A stretch of DNA of 64,000 nt, taken from positions 419,919-483,918 of the forward strand of contig NZ_VTHB01000005.1 of assembly GCF_009729205.1 (NCBI RefSeq), in the 5' to 3' direction. The notes under the pieces are model-generated. The model was not told the DNA's origin. It searched no databases and saw only the letters and a program-made list of their open reading frames with translations. This DNA comes from Mycobacteroides sp. CBMA 271. GTDB taxonomy: Bacteria > Actinomycetota > Actinomycetes > Mycobacteriales > Mycobacteriaceae. Below, piece by piece: positions 37,965-46,865 of the stretch. The position numbers and the translations under genes are program-made. How positions within the stretch are numbered: position 1 is the stretch's first letter; every line of letters begins with the position of its first letter.

Positions 37965-38825
37965 TTAGTCGGCGAGGAACTCGGCAGCGACGGGGGCAAA
38001 CTCCTTGTGGTACTGGAAGATCCCACCATGACCGGAGTTGCGGTAGATGAGCAGCTGACTGCCCTGGATGCGGTCATGCAGGTCCTCTGACAGGGCGGTG
38101 GGGACCATGCGGTCGTGATCTCCGTTGGCTATCAGCGTCGGCTGGGAGAACGTCGACAGGTCTGAGGGGACCGAGCGGCCGAACTTCTGGATCGCCTTCA
38201 ACTGAGTGCGCAGCGCCTTGATGTTGATCTCCTGGTCCCGGTCGGTGGTGCGTTCCCGGAGCCGCTTGACGAATGCTTTCCCCGCGGCCTTTCCCGCGGC
38301 ATCGCGATTGAAGAAGAGGAATTCCTTCGGGTCCGACCTCGTCAACGTCGCGCGGAGGATGTCCCAGTAGGTCACGCCGACGACCTTGTCGATGTCCTTG
38401 CCGCCACGTGGTCCGGTCCCGGTCAGGACGAGTTTGCGAACCAGGTCGGGATGTTTGACGATCAGGTCCTGGGCGATCATGCCGCCCATCGAGAAGGAGA
38501 AGACGTCGACGGTCTCGTATCCGAGCGCCGCGATGAATTCGTAGGCGTGATCGGCGGCTTCTTCGAGGGTGTTGGGCACATGTCCGGTGGAGGCGCCGAC
38601 GCCGCGCTGGTCGAACGCGATGACGTGTCGATTCTGTGCGATGGGGTCGACAATGCGGGGGTCCCAGTTGTCGAGGGTCGCCGCGAGGTGGACGAAGAAG
38701 ACAACGGGAATACCTCCCTTGGGGCCTAGTTCGCGGTATGCGTAGCTTGTATCGCCGACGGCGATGGTGCGTGTCGGGGCCTGCGCGTATGAGGTGATGA
38801 CGGCCTCGTTGCTGTTGTTGCTCAT
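37965..38825 (-). CDS. alpha/beta hydrolase (paralogue of 40823)
   Basis: A 286-residue alpha/beta hydrolase. Motifs are the oxyanion area VVFFVHLAATLDNWDPR, FDQRGVGAS, nucleophile Ser in FSFSMGGM, acid in NGDHDRMVP and His in NSGHGGIFQYH. The sequence closely parallels the 40823 protein, including TGTGPRGG and the HGGxFQ ending, so the two are recent paralogues. It lies at the end of a minus-strand unit TetR-MDR-(broken SDR)-hydrolase; AAGGAG precedes the ATG. The family includes epoxide hydrolases, lactonases and haloperoxidase-like proteins; the role here is not known. Confidence 0.87.
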   Translation of the reverse strand: MSNNSNEAVITSYAQAPTRTIAVGDTSYAYRELGPKGGIPVVFFVHLAATLDNWDPRIVDPIAQNRHVIAFDQRGVGASTGHVPNTLEEAADHAYEFIAALGYETVDVFSFSMGGMIAQDLIVKHPDLVRKLVLTGTGPRGGKDIDKVVGVTYWDILRATLTRSDPKEFLFFNRDAAGKAAGKAFVKRLRERTTDRDQEINIKALRTQLKAIQKFGRSVPSDLSTFSQPTLIANGDHDRMVPTALSEDLHDRIQGSQLLIYRNSGHGGIFQYHKEFAPVAAEFLAD

Positions 38826-38835
38826 GGAGAACTCC

Positions 38836-39047
38836 TTAGGATGTGGTGGCGCTTGCGAACAATGCGTCGGTGACGGCTGTCGGGGTTACCGATACGTCGC
38901 TTCAGGTGTCGAGCGGTGAGAGCGTGATGACGGCCTTCACGACCTTTTGGGGATCGCCGGTGCGTTTCGACGCGCGGCGAGAAGCCCGATTCCTCCGCCG
39001 GCGCCAGTCACCAGGACGGACGGTCGGTGATCTGCCGAAATCGTCAT
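38836..39047 (-). pseudogene. SDR gene remnant with a large internal deletion
   Basis: On the minus strand, an ATG at 39047 overlaps the stop of the MDR gene (ATGA) and reads MTISADHRPSVLVTGAGGGI, the cofactor-binding start of an SDR; the frame then ends after about 36 codons. In another frame the DNA continues GDPQKVVKAVITLSPLDT, which is typical of the C-terminal region of SDRs of the SDR5-like group, and then a short tail to a TAA at 38836-38838. Some 200 residues between are missing. So an SDR once translated from the MDR mRNA has been lost by deletion. Confidence 0.7.
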
Positions 39048-40036
39048 CGGCTCACCACAATCTTGCCGTTAGCTTTGCCCTGCTCGACGTAGGCCATAGC
39101 GTCGAGCGTCTCTGCGAACGGGAAGGTCCGGTCCAAGACGGGGCGCAGGGTGCCCGCGTCGTAGAGCGCCGCGAGTATCGCGAGCTGCGGACCGCTAGCC
39201 CGCATGAAAAAGAACGAGTAACGCACGCCCAGCTTGCGTGCTTGACGCCGGATCTTGCGGCTGAGAACGGCCATAACGGGCCTAAGGAGAGGCTGTCGGA
39301 GTTGGACTGCGAAGGCCGGGTCCGGTGGACCGACGACGCTGATCGCAAGACCACCTGGCCGCAGCACGGTCAATGACTTCTCAAGACTCGCCAGACCTAG
39401 GGAGTCCAGCACGACGTCGTATCCAGACAGGACGTGGGCGAAGTCCCGGGCCCTGAAGTCGATGACCTCGTCCGCGCCCAGGGCCCGACCCTTGTCGACG
39501 TCCTTGGCACTCGCAGTAGTCGCGACATACGCGCCGAGGTGCTTGGCGACTTGGATGGCTGTGGAGCCCAGTCCGCCAGCGCCGGCGTGGACCAGTACCT
39601 TCTGCCCGGGTTGAACATCGGCTAGCTCGACCAGGGCCTGCCAAGCGGCGAGCGCGACGAGGGGCACTGCGGCCGCTTCCTCGAACGACAGAGAGGCGGG
39701 TTTGAGGGCGATGTCGTCAGCGTGGACGGCGATCTGCTCGGCGAAGGCGCCGATGCGCAGGTCTCGCGGTCGGGCGTAGACCTCGTCACCAGCCTCGAAG
39801 CCGCGGACCTCGGCGCCGACCTTGGCGATCACGCCGGACAGATCATGGCCGAGGATGAAGGGCCGCTTGTACCTGAGGAGCTGCTTGAACTCCCCGTTGC
39901 GGACCATCTTGTCGAGCGGATTGATACTGGCCGCCCGGACGTCGATCAGAACGTCGTGAGGTCCGACGCTCGGCGTCGGGACATCAGCCACTCGGAGCCC
40001 TTCGGGGCCGTAGTGAGTGACGACGAAGGCCTTCAT
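39044..40036 (-). CDS. MDR-family (quinone oxidoreductase-like) NADP-dependent dehydrogenase
   Basis: The 330-residue medium-chain reductase starts MKAFVVTHYGPEGL, has an N-terminal GroES-like domain (HDLSGVIAKVG, GDEVYAR) and a cofactor domain with VLVHAGAGGLGSTAIQVAK (glycine-rich loop) and the SAKDVDKGRALGADEVID turn. The classical catalytic and structural zinc Cys patterns are absent, as in quinone oxidoreductase-like members. It overlaps the TetR gene by ATGA at 40033-40036 and likewise the SDR remnant at its end, so all were one translationally coupled unit. Confidence 0.9.
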   Translation of the reverse strand: MKAFVVTHYGPEGLRVADVPTPSVGPHDVLIDVRAASINPLDKMVRNGEFKQLLRYKRPFILGHDLSGVIAKVGAEVRGFEAGDEVYARPRDLRIGAFAEQIAVHADDIALKPASLSFEEAAAVPLVALAAWQALVELADVQPGQKVLVHAGAGGLGSTAIQVAKHLGAYVATTASAKDVDKGRALGADEVIDFRARDFAHVLSGYDVVLDSLGLASLEKSLTVLRPGGLAISVVGPPDPAFAVQLRQPLLRPVMAVLSRKIRRQARKLGVRYSFFFMRASGPQLAILAALYDAGTLRPVLDRTFPFAETLDAMAYVEQGKANGKIVVSR

Positions 40037-40650
40037 TCTGTTTCCTGTCGGGTTGTTGGGCGTTCGGGCTTTCGCGAAGCGCCGGCAAGGGTCATGGCGT
40101 TGCTGAAGGCCGCAGCAAGGATGCGGTCGGACAGCTCGGTATCGGTGACCGCGCGGGCGGCCTGGAGCGAGCCGACGAGCAAGGAGAACAGGCCGATCGC
40201 ACGTTCGTTGGTCCGCTGCGAATCGCCGTCATCAAGGTGGCGGGCAATCGCCTTGATCATCGAGCTGACGCCCTCGGTGTAGGCCTCCCGGACCACGACG
40301 TCGCATCGCCCAATCTCATCCAGCAGTGCTGCGGAGGGGCAGCCGCCAGCCAGATCCTCACGGTGTGCCGCAGAGAGGTACTCCCGGAGGAACGCCTCCA
40401 CCGACTCAAGCCCGGCGGGCAGCGAGTTCACGACGGCTACCTGGTCCTCAAGCTGTTGGGCGACGACCGTAGCGACCAAGTCCTCCTTCGAAGAGAAGTG
40501 GCCGTAGAAGGCGCCGTTGGTCAGACCGGCGTCAGCGACCAGCGTCGCGATGCCCGAGCCGTCGATTCCGTCACTCTTGAACCGTTGCCCGGCGGCCTCG
40601 ATCATCCGACGCCTAGTCGCCTCCTTGTGTTCCGGGTGGTATCTCGCCAT
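40033..40650 (-). CDS. TetR-family regulator
   Basis: The 205-residue TetR protein has an N-terminal HTH (about residues 10-55; GIATLVADAGLTNGAFYGHFSSKEDL) and a C-terminal domain like TetR_C_36 members (GGCPSAALLDEIGRCD). It leads the minus-strand unit with the MDR gene and is divergent from the 40823 hydrolase. A palindrome in the intergenic region is the likely operator, so it probably represses both directions. The inducer may be an electrophile or quinone, inferred only from the MDR partner. Confidence 0.9.
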   Translation of the reverse strand: MARYHPEHKEATRRRMIEAAGQRFKSDGIDGSGIATLVADAGLTNGAFYGHFSSKEDLVATVVAQQLEDQVAVVNSLPAGLESVEAFLREYLSAAHREDLAGGCPSAALLDEIGRCDVVVREAYTEGVSSMIKAIARHLDDGDSQRTNERAIGLFSLLVGSLQAARAVTDTELSDRILAAAFSNAMTLAGASRKPERPTTRQETE

Positions 40651-40690
40651 GACCTGAATCTCCTTTCGGGGCTTGCCAACACCATAGCAT

Positions 40691-40700
40691 TATGATCATA
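40691..40700. promoter_or_regulatory. palindromic operator for the TetR regulator
   Basis: TATGATCATA is a perfect 10-bp palindrome in an AT-rich patch between the TetR gene and the divergent hydrolase, 41 bases upstream of the TetR start codon. Further flanking bases (ATAGCAT and ACTATTA) extend it imperfectly. Confidence 0.5.
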
Positions 40701-40822
40701 CTATTACAACCGTACTGCAATTTGCGAACGGGAGCACTCACGTTCCGCTTGCCGATCCGCGCGACCTGCCATCCGGCGCACACCCGCCCCACCCCGCAGC
40801 ACTCCCCCGAAGGAATGAAGTC

Positions 40823-41671
40823 ATGACCACTTGGAAGACCACACCCACCAAGACGATCGACGTTGGCGGCACTTCGTTCGCCTACCGCGAGCTGGGTAAA
40901 CCCGGCGGCGCACCAGTGGTGTTCTTGCACCACCTGACCGCCGTCCTCGACGACTGGGACCCGCGCGTCCTAGACGGCATCGCCGCCCATCACCATGTGA
41001 TCGCGTTCGACAACCGGGGGGTGGGGGCAACCGGTGGACGTGTGCCGGCCGACATCGAGCAGATGGGTGCCGATGCGATCGTGTTCATCCGTGCGCTGGG
41101 GTATGAGCGAGTTGACCTGATCGGCTTCTCACTCGGTGGTGGCGTGGCCCAGATGGTCGCCCTCCAGGCTCCCGGCCTTGTACGCCGTATGGTGCTCGCG
41201 GGCACTGGCCCGCGCGGCGGTGGCGGCATCTGGAGGATGCCGTTCATCGTCAGTGGCGCCTACGCCAAAGCGTTCTTAGCCCGAAAGGACCCGCGCCACT
41301 TCCTGTTCTTCCCTCGAACCCCGAAGGGCAAGAAAGCGGCCGACGCCTACTTTGAGCGGCTCGCGGAGCGCACGTCGGATCTGGACACGCCGATCTCCTT
41401 GCGGGCGGGCCTGGCGCAGGTGCGCGCAATCACCAGCGCGGGACTGCATTCCGCCGACGACCTGTCACAGATCAAGATCCCGGTCTTCGTCGCCAACGGT
41501 GACAACGACCTGATGGTCGCCAGCGAACACTCCAAGGACATGGCCGCGCGGCTGCCGGAATCGCGTCTTCGGATCTACCCCAACTCCGGCCACGGTGGCG
41601 TCTTCCAGCACCACCACGAGTTCGTAGCGGATGTTGTCGACTTCCTAGATTCCTCGCCTACAGCGTCCTGA
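40823..41671 (+). CDS. alpha/beta hydrolase (paralogue of 37965)
   Basis: A 282-residue alpha/beta hydrolase with FLHHLTAVLDDWDPR, FDNRGVGATGG, nucleophile Ser in GFSLGGGV, acid in NGDNDLMV and His in NSGHGGVFQHH. Close resemblance to the minus-strand hydrolase at 37965 suggests duplication of one gene with the TetR-MDR unit placed between. The ATG follows GAAGGAATGAAGTC. It is divergent from the TetR gene and shares its operator. Confidence 0.87.
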   Translation: MTTWKTTPTKTIDVGGTSFAYRELGKPGGAPVVFLHHLTAVLDDWDPRVLDGIAAHHHVIAFDNRGVGATGGRVPADIEQMGADAIVFIRALGYERVDLIGFSLGGGVAQMVALQAPGLVRRMVLAGTGPRGGGGIWRMPFIVSGAYAKAFLARKDPRHFLFFPRTPKGKKAADAYFERLAERTSDLDTPISLRAGLAQVRAITSAGLHSADDLSQIKIPVFVANGDNDLMVASEHSKDMAARLPESRLRIYPNSGHGGVFQHHHEFVADVVDFLDSSPTAS

Positions 41672-42157
41672 GGTCGCGGCGATCAGTGGACTGGACCTTC
41701 CGCGGAACTTGCCGAGGCTCACGTCCCCTCATCACGTCGGTTGGTGTCTTTCTGCAACGCCGTTAGGCGCCGCCAGCGGCCGGTGCGGTGTACGGGGCAC
41801 CTATCTACCCCGGCGTCACGGTTCTGGGTCGCGGCAGCCGAGCTTTTGTCACGCAGGGGCAGGCTTGGCGACTTGGCGATATGTGGGACGTGCCGGTGGG
41901 CGGCACGGCGAGATCGGGCGTTGGCCCGAATGAATGCAGGTACCGCGGTCTCTCGTGTTCGACCCTGCACTATCTGTTGGTATCGGTGCGTACTCAGCAG
42001 ATGCGAGTTCCTGTCTGGGGTGAGACATAGTTCGGGGATCTACTGGTCGAAAAGGCTGCCGCATCACGGGACCAGTCGGGACGGCCAGCCCATCTGACCC
42101 AAGGCCGCGCCGGTTGCAACTCACGGCATTACTCCAATGTCGTGACAGCGCCGGTCA

Positions 42158-42181
42158 AGTTGCTTCAGATCAACTGAAAAC
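42158..42181 (+). repeat. 24-bp direct repeat, left copy 1
   Basis: The sequence AGTTGCTTCAGATCAACTGA plus AAAC is the first of four related 24-base units bracketing the 42283-46375 gene block. The consensus is roughly A-G-Y-T-G-N-N-N-C-A, then R-R-T-C-A, then two bases and TGARRAC. The 41672-42282 stretch otherwise shows no gene. Confidence 0.55.
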
Positions 42182-42243
42182 TGATCACCAAAAAACGCCA
42201 ATACTTTCAATATGATCTGAGGCACCGCAGGTCAAGTGCCAAC

Positions 42244-42267
42244 AGCTGCTTCAAGTCAAATGAAGAC
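42244..42267 (+). repeat. 24-bp direct repeat, left copy 2
   Basis: AGCTGCTTCAAGTCAAATGA plus AGAC, 86 bases after copy 1 in the same orientation. It is followed by GGACG and ends 16 bases before the last gene of the block. Confidence 0.55.
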
Positions 42268-42282
42268 GGACGCGTACTGGAC

Positions 42283-42543
42283 TCATTGATGCTGCTGGGC
42301 AACCTCTGAATACTGTTCACATGCAGATACGATTGCCCTCAAGAGAATGATAGCGAATGAAATACCTATCGCGTACCGCAGGTACTCAGAGTCCGTCAGG
42401 AAAAATAGGCCAGCGGATATGGCCGATATTCCCGCTACTTGCAAAACGAGCCCTTTGCCCAGGTATGTAGGCAGCAGGCGTGTCGACCAGATAAAAAGGA
42501 TCACGCCCAGCGCAAGCAGAAATAATGACGCGTACATATTCAT
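42283..42543 (-). CDS. small membrane protein, possible immunity protein
   Basis: The 86-residue protein has three hydrophobic segments (about residues 4-20, 32-50 and 54-72) and a short charged end. Its ATG overlaps the stop of the previous gene (42540-42543), so it is coupled to the 81-residue gene and follows the 761-residue membrane protein. Size, membrane nature and final position are what an immunity protein against a membrane-acting toxin would show, but no homology was recognised. Codon use has somewhat less GC than neighbours, consistent with transfer. Confidence 0.65.
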   Translation of the reverse strand: MNMYASLFLLALGVILFIWSTRLLPTYLGKGLVLQVAGISAISAGLFFLTDSEYLRYAIGISFAIILLRAIVSACEQYSEVAQQHQ

Positions 42544-42785
42544 CGGGGATCGTTCCGCTTCTTCTTCTGACTATGCATATCTTCCAACGTGGATGGTGGT
42601 GGTGCGGCGGGGCCGACAAACCAGGTGAGCCATGCCGCCCCTTTAAGGAACCGCTGCCACCAGGGAGTGTGTGGATCCTCTGTGTTTGGTGCGTAGGGCA
42701 CTAATTGAGGTGCTGTCGCTTTCCGTATCTGCTCGGCAGTAAACGGCCGGCGATTCTCGTTAGCTGGTTTTCCGGTTTCGTTCAT
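42540..42785 (-). CDS. small protein of unknown function
   Basis: An 81-residue protein with a hydrophilic start (NETGKPANENRRPF), a Pro-rich centre, one weak hydrophobic stretch (WLTWFVGPAAPPP) and a basic end (SQKKKRND). It starts 25 bases after the 761-residue gene and is coupled to the next by overlap. No family recognised. It could be a chaperone-like or accessory protein in the block. Confidence 0.6.
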   Translation of the reverse strand: MNETGKPANENRRPFTAEQIRKATAPQLVPYAPNTEDPHTPWWQRFLKGAAWLTWFVGPAAPPPSTLEDMHSQKKKRNDPR

Positions 42786-42810
42786 ATCCGCGTCCTTCCA
42801 GGCCCCGTGA

Positions 42811-45096
42811 CTAACTGAACAAGCCCTTGATGCCGTTGACTACTGATTTCCCGGCATTTACAACGGATTTGCCCGCTTCTTTAGCAGCTTCACCGGTCGC
42901 ACGAAGTCCGCTATCGATTGCCTGCTGTGTCCCTTCTGGCAGTTTGCCGTAGGCCCACTTTACGCCCTGGTACGCGGCCACCCCCACAGCAGCGCCCACG
43001 ACCACTACGGCCACAGCCGGCGCAGCAGGTGCCAATGCCGCCATGGCGGCTCCAGCCAGCAGCCCGGCGCCAACACTGGCAGCGTTGGCGGCAATCGCTT
43101 TGCCCGGCGCCATACCGTCCTTGATGTCGTAGTACGCAGCCAACGGAGCCAGCGCAGGACCAGCGCCCTTGCCGAGGACCTTAGTGACTGTGCCGAGATT
43201 CCCAACCTTGGAAATCAGACCCGGGATCTTCGGCGTTTCGCTACGAATCGTGCTCATAGCCGCACCAATTGCAGGATCCGCGGTCGTTACACGACTTCCT
43301 GCCCGTATCGATTCATTAATGACATTCGACGAAGCTTTCACTAGACGTTGCGATTCGGACAGGGCCGCCTGACTGACATTGAGATTCCGTTTGATCAGCG
43401 CATTAACCCCCGCTGAGGCACCTTGAATCGCATACTTCGGGGCGCGCTCGATTTGCTTGTCAACTAACTCTCTCCCCTTGTCGAGAAGCGACTTCCGCCG
43501 CTGAGTAGCGGCGATCGCTGACGTCGTCGGATCACTGTTGTCGTCATCGTCATTGCCATCGTCAGAGCTGTCGCTGTCTTGGTCTAGTTGATCCTGAAGT
43601 TTCTTGCGGAGCTCGTCGGCTTCCTTCTGTTTGTCCCGCAACTGTTCCTGTTGGCGCTGGATCTGCTGTTGTTGCTGATCTGCCGGATTCTGTTTCGGAC
43701 CGTTCTGCTGCCCCTGCTGACCTGGCTGGGTCTGCTGGCCAGATTGATTTTGCAAACCGGGTTGCTGCGGACTTTGCTGTGCCGGTTGCTGGGGTGCTTG
43801 TTGCGCAGGTTGTTGGCTGGCCGGGTTTTGCAGTGCCTGTCCGGGTTGCTGCGGAGCCTGTGGCGCTTGCTGCACAGGCGCTTGGGCGTCGGGTTGCCAG
43901 GGTCCGTAGTTGGGGAGGGGTTCTCCGTGGGCGGCGCGTTGGCCGGACTGTTGGCCAATGTTCTGGCCAGCCTGCTGTGGGCCGCCTTGCCCGCCCTGGC
44001 CAGGTGTTTCGTTGTAGATGGAGATTCCGGAGTTTTGGTTCATCGGCGGCTGGTTGATGCCGCCTTGATAGTCGGGTTGCTGGGCGGGCATGTCCGGGGG
44101 TCTGAACTGGCTTCCGCCCCCGGGGGGTCCGTCGAGTCCGCCGCCGCCGCAGTCCGGTGGGCACGCCGCCCGCGCCAGGGGTGCGGCGCCGGGGCCGATG
44201 TAGTCCTGCGGGGACGCCAGTCCAAAGCCCATGGCGGAGAACCAGATGAGTGCGATCACGGCGGCCCCGGCCTGCATCTGTCCTAGCGGGCTAGCACCGC
44301 CGCCACCACTGCCATTGGTGTGGGCCCAGGTCCACCATCCCGATAGAGCCTTCCACCACCAGGTGTTGGCGGCGAACGCCACGGTCAGGATCGCGGCGAT
44401 GGCTGCCAGGGCGGCCATCGGATCGTCGCCGGTCAGCCACGCACTCACACGTGGGACGATGTAGCCGGAGAGGAACACGAGCGCCGCCCCGCCCGCGAGC
44501 AGGGTTAGACCGAGACCGGGGTGACTGGACCAATACAGCGCCCACCGCTCCTCGGTGCTGTTGTCGGCGTTGTTGTCGCGGTGGCGTGTGCCCGAATTGG
44601 TGAAGATCCAACTGGCGAGGGTTTTGGCGCCGCTGAACAGAAGCGCACCGAAAACGGCGATCAGCGCCACAGCCACCAGTTGCGAGGTCAGCGTCCACCC
44701 GGTCGCGTCGCCGGTACCGGTGGTGTGTGTCCACCAGCTGGCGGCGTGGCCGCGCATTACCCACCAAATACCGCTGGCGCCGATGATAATTCCTGCGGTG
44801 GCACGCACGGGGGCAGATATACCGGCTAGCGGCGCCAAGGCGGCGGCGGTGATCGGTGCCAACGCGCGGCGCAGCAGGGTGATGCCTTTGCCCAGGGCGG
44901 TAAATGCCAGGCACAGCAGGATCACCCAGCCCGCGCTGCCCGTGATTCCCTGGCCGGGGGTCAGTACATGCAAACCCCACACCCCGGCCACGACCAGGGC
45001 GGCCCCGGTGATCCCGGCGGCAAACCCGGTCAACTCCGTGGCCGACGATCGACTGGCGGTGGCAGTCAGGGATTGCGTGGGCGCATCGTCACTCAT
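42811..45096 (-). CDS. large multi-membrane protein with Gln/Pro-rich linker and glycine/alanine-rich hydrophobic C-terminus
   Basis: The 761-residue protein has three parts. Residues about 20-310 contain roughly seven hydrophobic membrane segments. About 320-480 is Pro/Gln/Gly low complexity, followed by a charged coiled-coil (QQEQLRDKQKEADELRKKLQ) and an Asp/Ser-rich stretch. The C-terminal about 170 residues include a hydrophobic small-residue hairpin (SVGAGLLAGAAMAALAPAA and onward) and a repeated NAGKSVVN motif at the end. Such C-termini resemble membrane-inserting domains of polymorphic toxins, and the first part resembles an integral-membrane carrier such as VirB6/TrbL-like proteins. 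Neither is proven; no conjugation ATPase is near. Confidence 0.75.
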   Translation of the reverse strand: MSDDAPTQSLTATASRSSATELTGFAAGITGAALVVAGVWGLHVLTPGQGITGSAGWVILLCLAFTALGKGITLLRRALAPITAAALAPLAGISAPVRATAGIIIGASGIWWVMRGHAASWWTHTTGTGDATGWTLTSQLVAVALIAVFGALLFSGAKTLASWIFTNSGTRHRDNNADNSTEERWALYWSSHPGLGLTLLAGGAALVFLSGYIVPRVSAWLTGDDPMAALAAIAAILTVAFAANTWWWKALSGWWTWAHTNGSGGGGASPLGQMQAGAAVIALIWFSAMGFGLASPQDYIGPGAAPLARAACPPDCGGGGLDGPPGGGSQFRPPDMPAQQPDYQGGINQPPMNQNSGISIYNETPGQGGQGGPQQAGQNIGQQSGQRAAHGEPLPNYGPWQPDAQAPVQQAPQAPQQPGQALQNPASQQPAQQAPQQPAQQSPQQPGLQNQSGQQTQPGQQGQQNGPKQNPADQQQQQIQRQQEQLRDKQKEADELRKKLQDQLDQDSDSSDDGNDDDDNSDPTTSAIAATQRRKSLLDKGRELVDKQIERAPKYAIQGASAGVNALIKRNLNVSQAALSESQRLVKASSNVINESIRAGSRVTTADPAIGAAMSTIRSETPKIPGLISKVGNLGTVTKVLGKGAGPALAPLAAYYDIKDGMAPGKAIAANAASVGAGLLAGAAMAALAPAAPAVAVVVVGAAVGVAAYQGVKWAYGKLPEGTQQAIDSGLRATGEAAKEAGKSVVNAGKSVVNGIKGLFS

Positions 45097-45154
45097 CTAC
45101 TAGTCCTGTCCCCGGAGTGCTGTTTGTGTGGAAGGTGTTGTGTGGGTGGTCATG

Positions 45155-46375
45155 TCAGGTTCGTCCCCCTACTACTGGAGTGCCGGGTGTCATGTTTTCT
45201 TTGGCCCAGCGGGTATGTCCGTTGGCCGCTGCTAGGCAGCCCTCGTAGTCGTTGCCGTCGTGTCCGAACGCGGTGACGCAGGCGTTGGTCAGATCGGCCA
45301 TGAACGAGTTCTCACACGTCAAAGCGCTGGTGTGGGCGGGGGCCGCGCTCATGCACGCGGCGAGCCGGGCGCATGACGGCACGAAATCAGCCATGCCACC
45401 GGGGTTTTGGTCATCTGTGGCACCCCGGAATTGTGGCGGCCCGGACGCACACTGACCATCCTCGGCGACCGGCGGACGCTTAGGTCCCGGATCACCTTGA
45501 GCCACTGCCGGGCTGGTGGTCGATGGCCGGTAGGAGACGGTGATGGTGACCGGAAAATTGAGTAGCCCGACCTCGCCGACGTTCAGATTCAGATCCGATT
45601 GCTGATACAGATAGCTTGCACCGATAGACGGTGTCAGCGAGATCGGGTTCCCGGCGCCGTCGCGGGCATCGGGGATGCTCAGCGCCCCGATGATCGCTGC
45701 TGGCTTACCCGGCGAGGCATCGGTTTCGACCACCACCGCTTGAGCGGCTTGGCGCAGATGTGTGCCGTCGGGATACCTGATGCCCAACGTGAAGTCACTG
45801 GGCGAGATGAAGGTTTTGCGGATCATGCGAATATCGGCGCCGCCCCCGGCATCGGGGATCACCACATAATCCACCGGCCCCGACCCGTACGCGGCGGCAC
45901 CGCCTTCACCCCAGTTAGCAGCCGTCAAGGCTCGTTCGTTGGGTAGGTGAATGACGACTTGCTTACCTGGCCACGCGGTGGCGGCGTGTACGCCATCGGA
46001 TGCGATGGGAGGCAGTGCGGCCACCGAGCGTTCACGCGGCTCCGCTAAGGGGCGCCCCATGCCGTTTCCCATGCCCAGCCCGGAGTTCGTACTAGTGCGC
46101 GCCCCACCGATGAACGCATCACGCGGCAGCGAATCGGGTTGGGGCACCGCCAACGGCGGTGGAGCAGGCGCGGGCGGCCCCGGAGTTACCGGATCAGCCC
46201 CCGCCCGCCAGCTGGTACCAGCGGCCAGCAGCGCTGTCGCCACCACAGTCAGCGCCATGCCGACCACCGCCACACGAGCACCCGGACGCGTACTGGATGC
46301 GCGAGTAAGTTGCTGGACGGCAGCACGTGCGAGCACTCGACGACAGGCGATCACCCGCACCACCCTATGCGCCAC
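45155..46375 (-). CDS. secreted or anchored protein with a Cys-rich, PLA2-like C-terminal region
   Basis: The 406-residue protein (GTG start) has a basic N-terminus and one membrane or signal segment (about residues 35-55), a Pro-rich linker (about 60-75), a beta-rich central domain (about 130-290; WPGKQVVIHLPNE, VVIPDAGGGADI) and a C-terminal Cys-rich domain. In the last, FVPSCAR and FMADLTNACVTAFG fit the spacing of prokaryotic phospholipase A2 helices, but the catalytic His-Asp pair is replaced by Leu-Ala. The product may be a scaffold or binder rather than an enzyme. It is the first gene of the block, 58 bases before the 761-residue gene. Confidence 0.7.
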   Translation of the reverse strand: MAHRVVRVIACRRVLARAAVQQLTRASSTRPGARVAVVGMALTVVATALLAAGTSWRAGADPVTPGPPAPAPPPLAVPQPDSLPRDAFIGGARTSTNSGLGMGNGMGRPLAEPRERSVAALPPIASDGVHAATAWPGKQVVIHLPNERALTAANWGEGGAAAYGSGPVDYVVIPDAGGGADIRMIRKTFISPSDFTLGIRYPDGTHLRQAAQAVVVETDASPGKPAAIIGALSIPDARDGAGNPISLTPSIGASYLYQQSDLNLNVGEVGLLNFPVTITVSYRPSTTSPAVAQGDPGPKRPPVAEDGQCASGPPQFRGATDDQNPGGMADFVPSCARLAACMSAAPAHTSALTCENSFMADLTNACVTAFGHDGNDYEGCLAAANGHTRWAKENMTPGTPVVGGRT

Positions 46376-46580
46376 AGCCGCAATCCTCCCCGAGTTACTA
46401 GTTTCCTATGATTTAAAAAGTGCAGGCATCTAGCCACTCACTATGACCCATTTCATCTCACAGTATGACTGTGTAGCTACCAAGTCAACCCGTCGGTCAA
46501 ATGTTTCCTGAAAGAGGATGCCACAGTCTGCCTGGATTAGCCTGGTCCTGGTTGGTGCGCAGGACACGGTGACACCTCTA

Positions 46581-46865
46581 TTACAGATCTTTAGGTTCCC
46601 CGTAGACGGTTTGAGTGTCGTTGCCGTTCTCGGTGCGGATCCGGAAGGTGGCGTAAGACTGGATTTTGACCTGACCGCCGCAGCCGTCGGCCTCCCCGTA
46701 GCCGCCGCCGTAACCTTGCCCGGAGACCGACTGGTTCAACGTCAACCCCGAATCGCCACCAGTTTCCATATCGGCCGACGAGTCTGTTCGACACCCCACG
46801 AAATACCCCGTCTCCAGCTGCCCGTCCTGGATCACGGCGCTGCCCTGGCCGTGGTGGACATGCAC
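46581..46865 (-). pseudogene. MspA-porin-like fragment
   Basis: The GTG-started 94-residue reading frame begins HVHHGQGSAVIQDGQLETGY and ends SYATFRIRTENGNDTQTVYG. Both parts match strand regions of the mycobacterial/nocardial MspA porin family, which normally has 200 or more residues and a signal peptide. A TAG lies 12 bases upstream of the GTG, no signal peptide precedes it, and the middle is short. So it appears to be a truncated porin gene. The rest of 46376-47340 holds no gene but contains two 24-bp repeats. Confidence 0.5.

Noticed and set aside
43588..44286. 232-residue Leu-rich plus-strand frame
   Set aside because: Shadow of the Gln/Pro-rich part of the 761-residue gene on the other strand.
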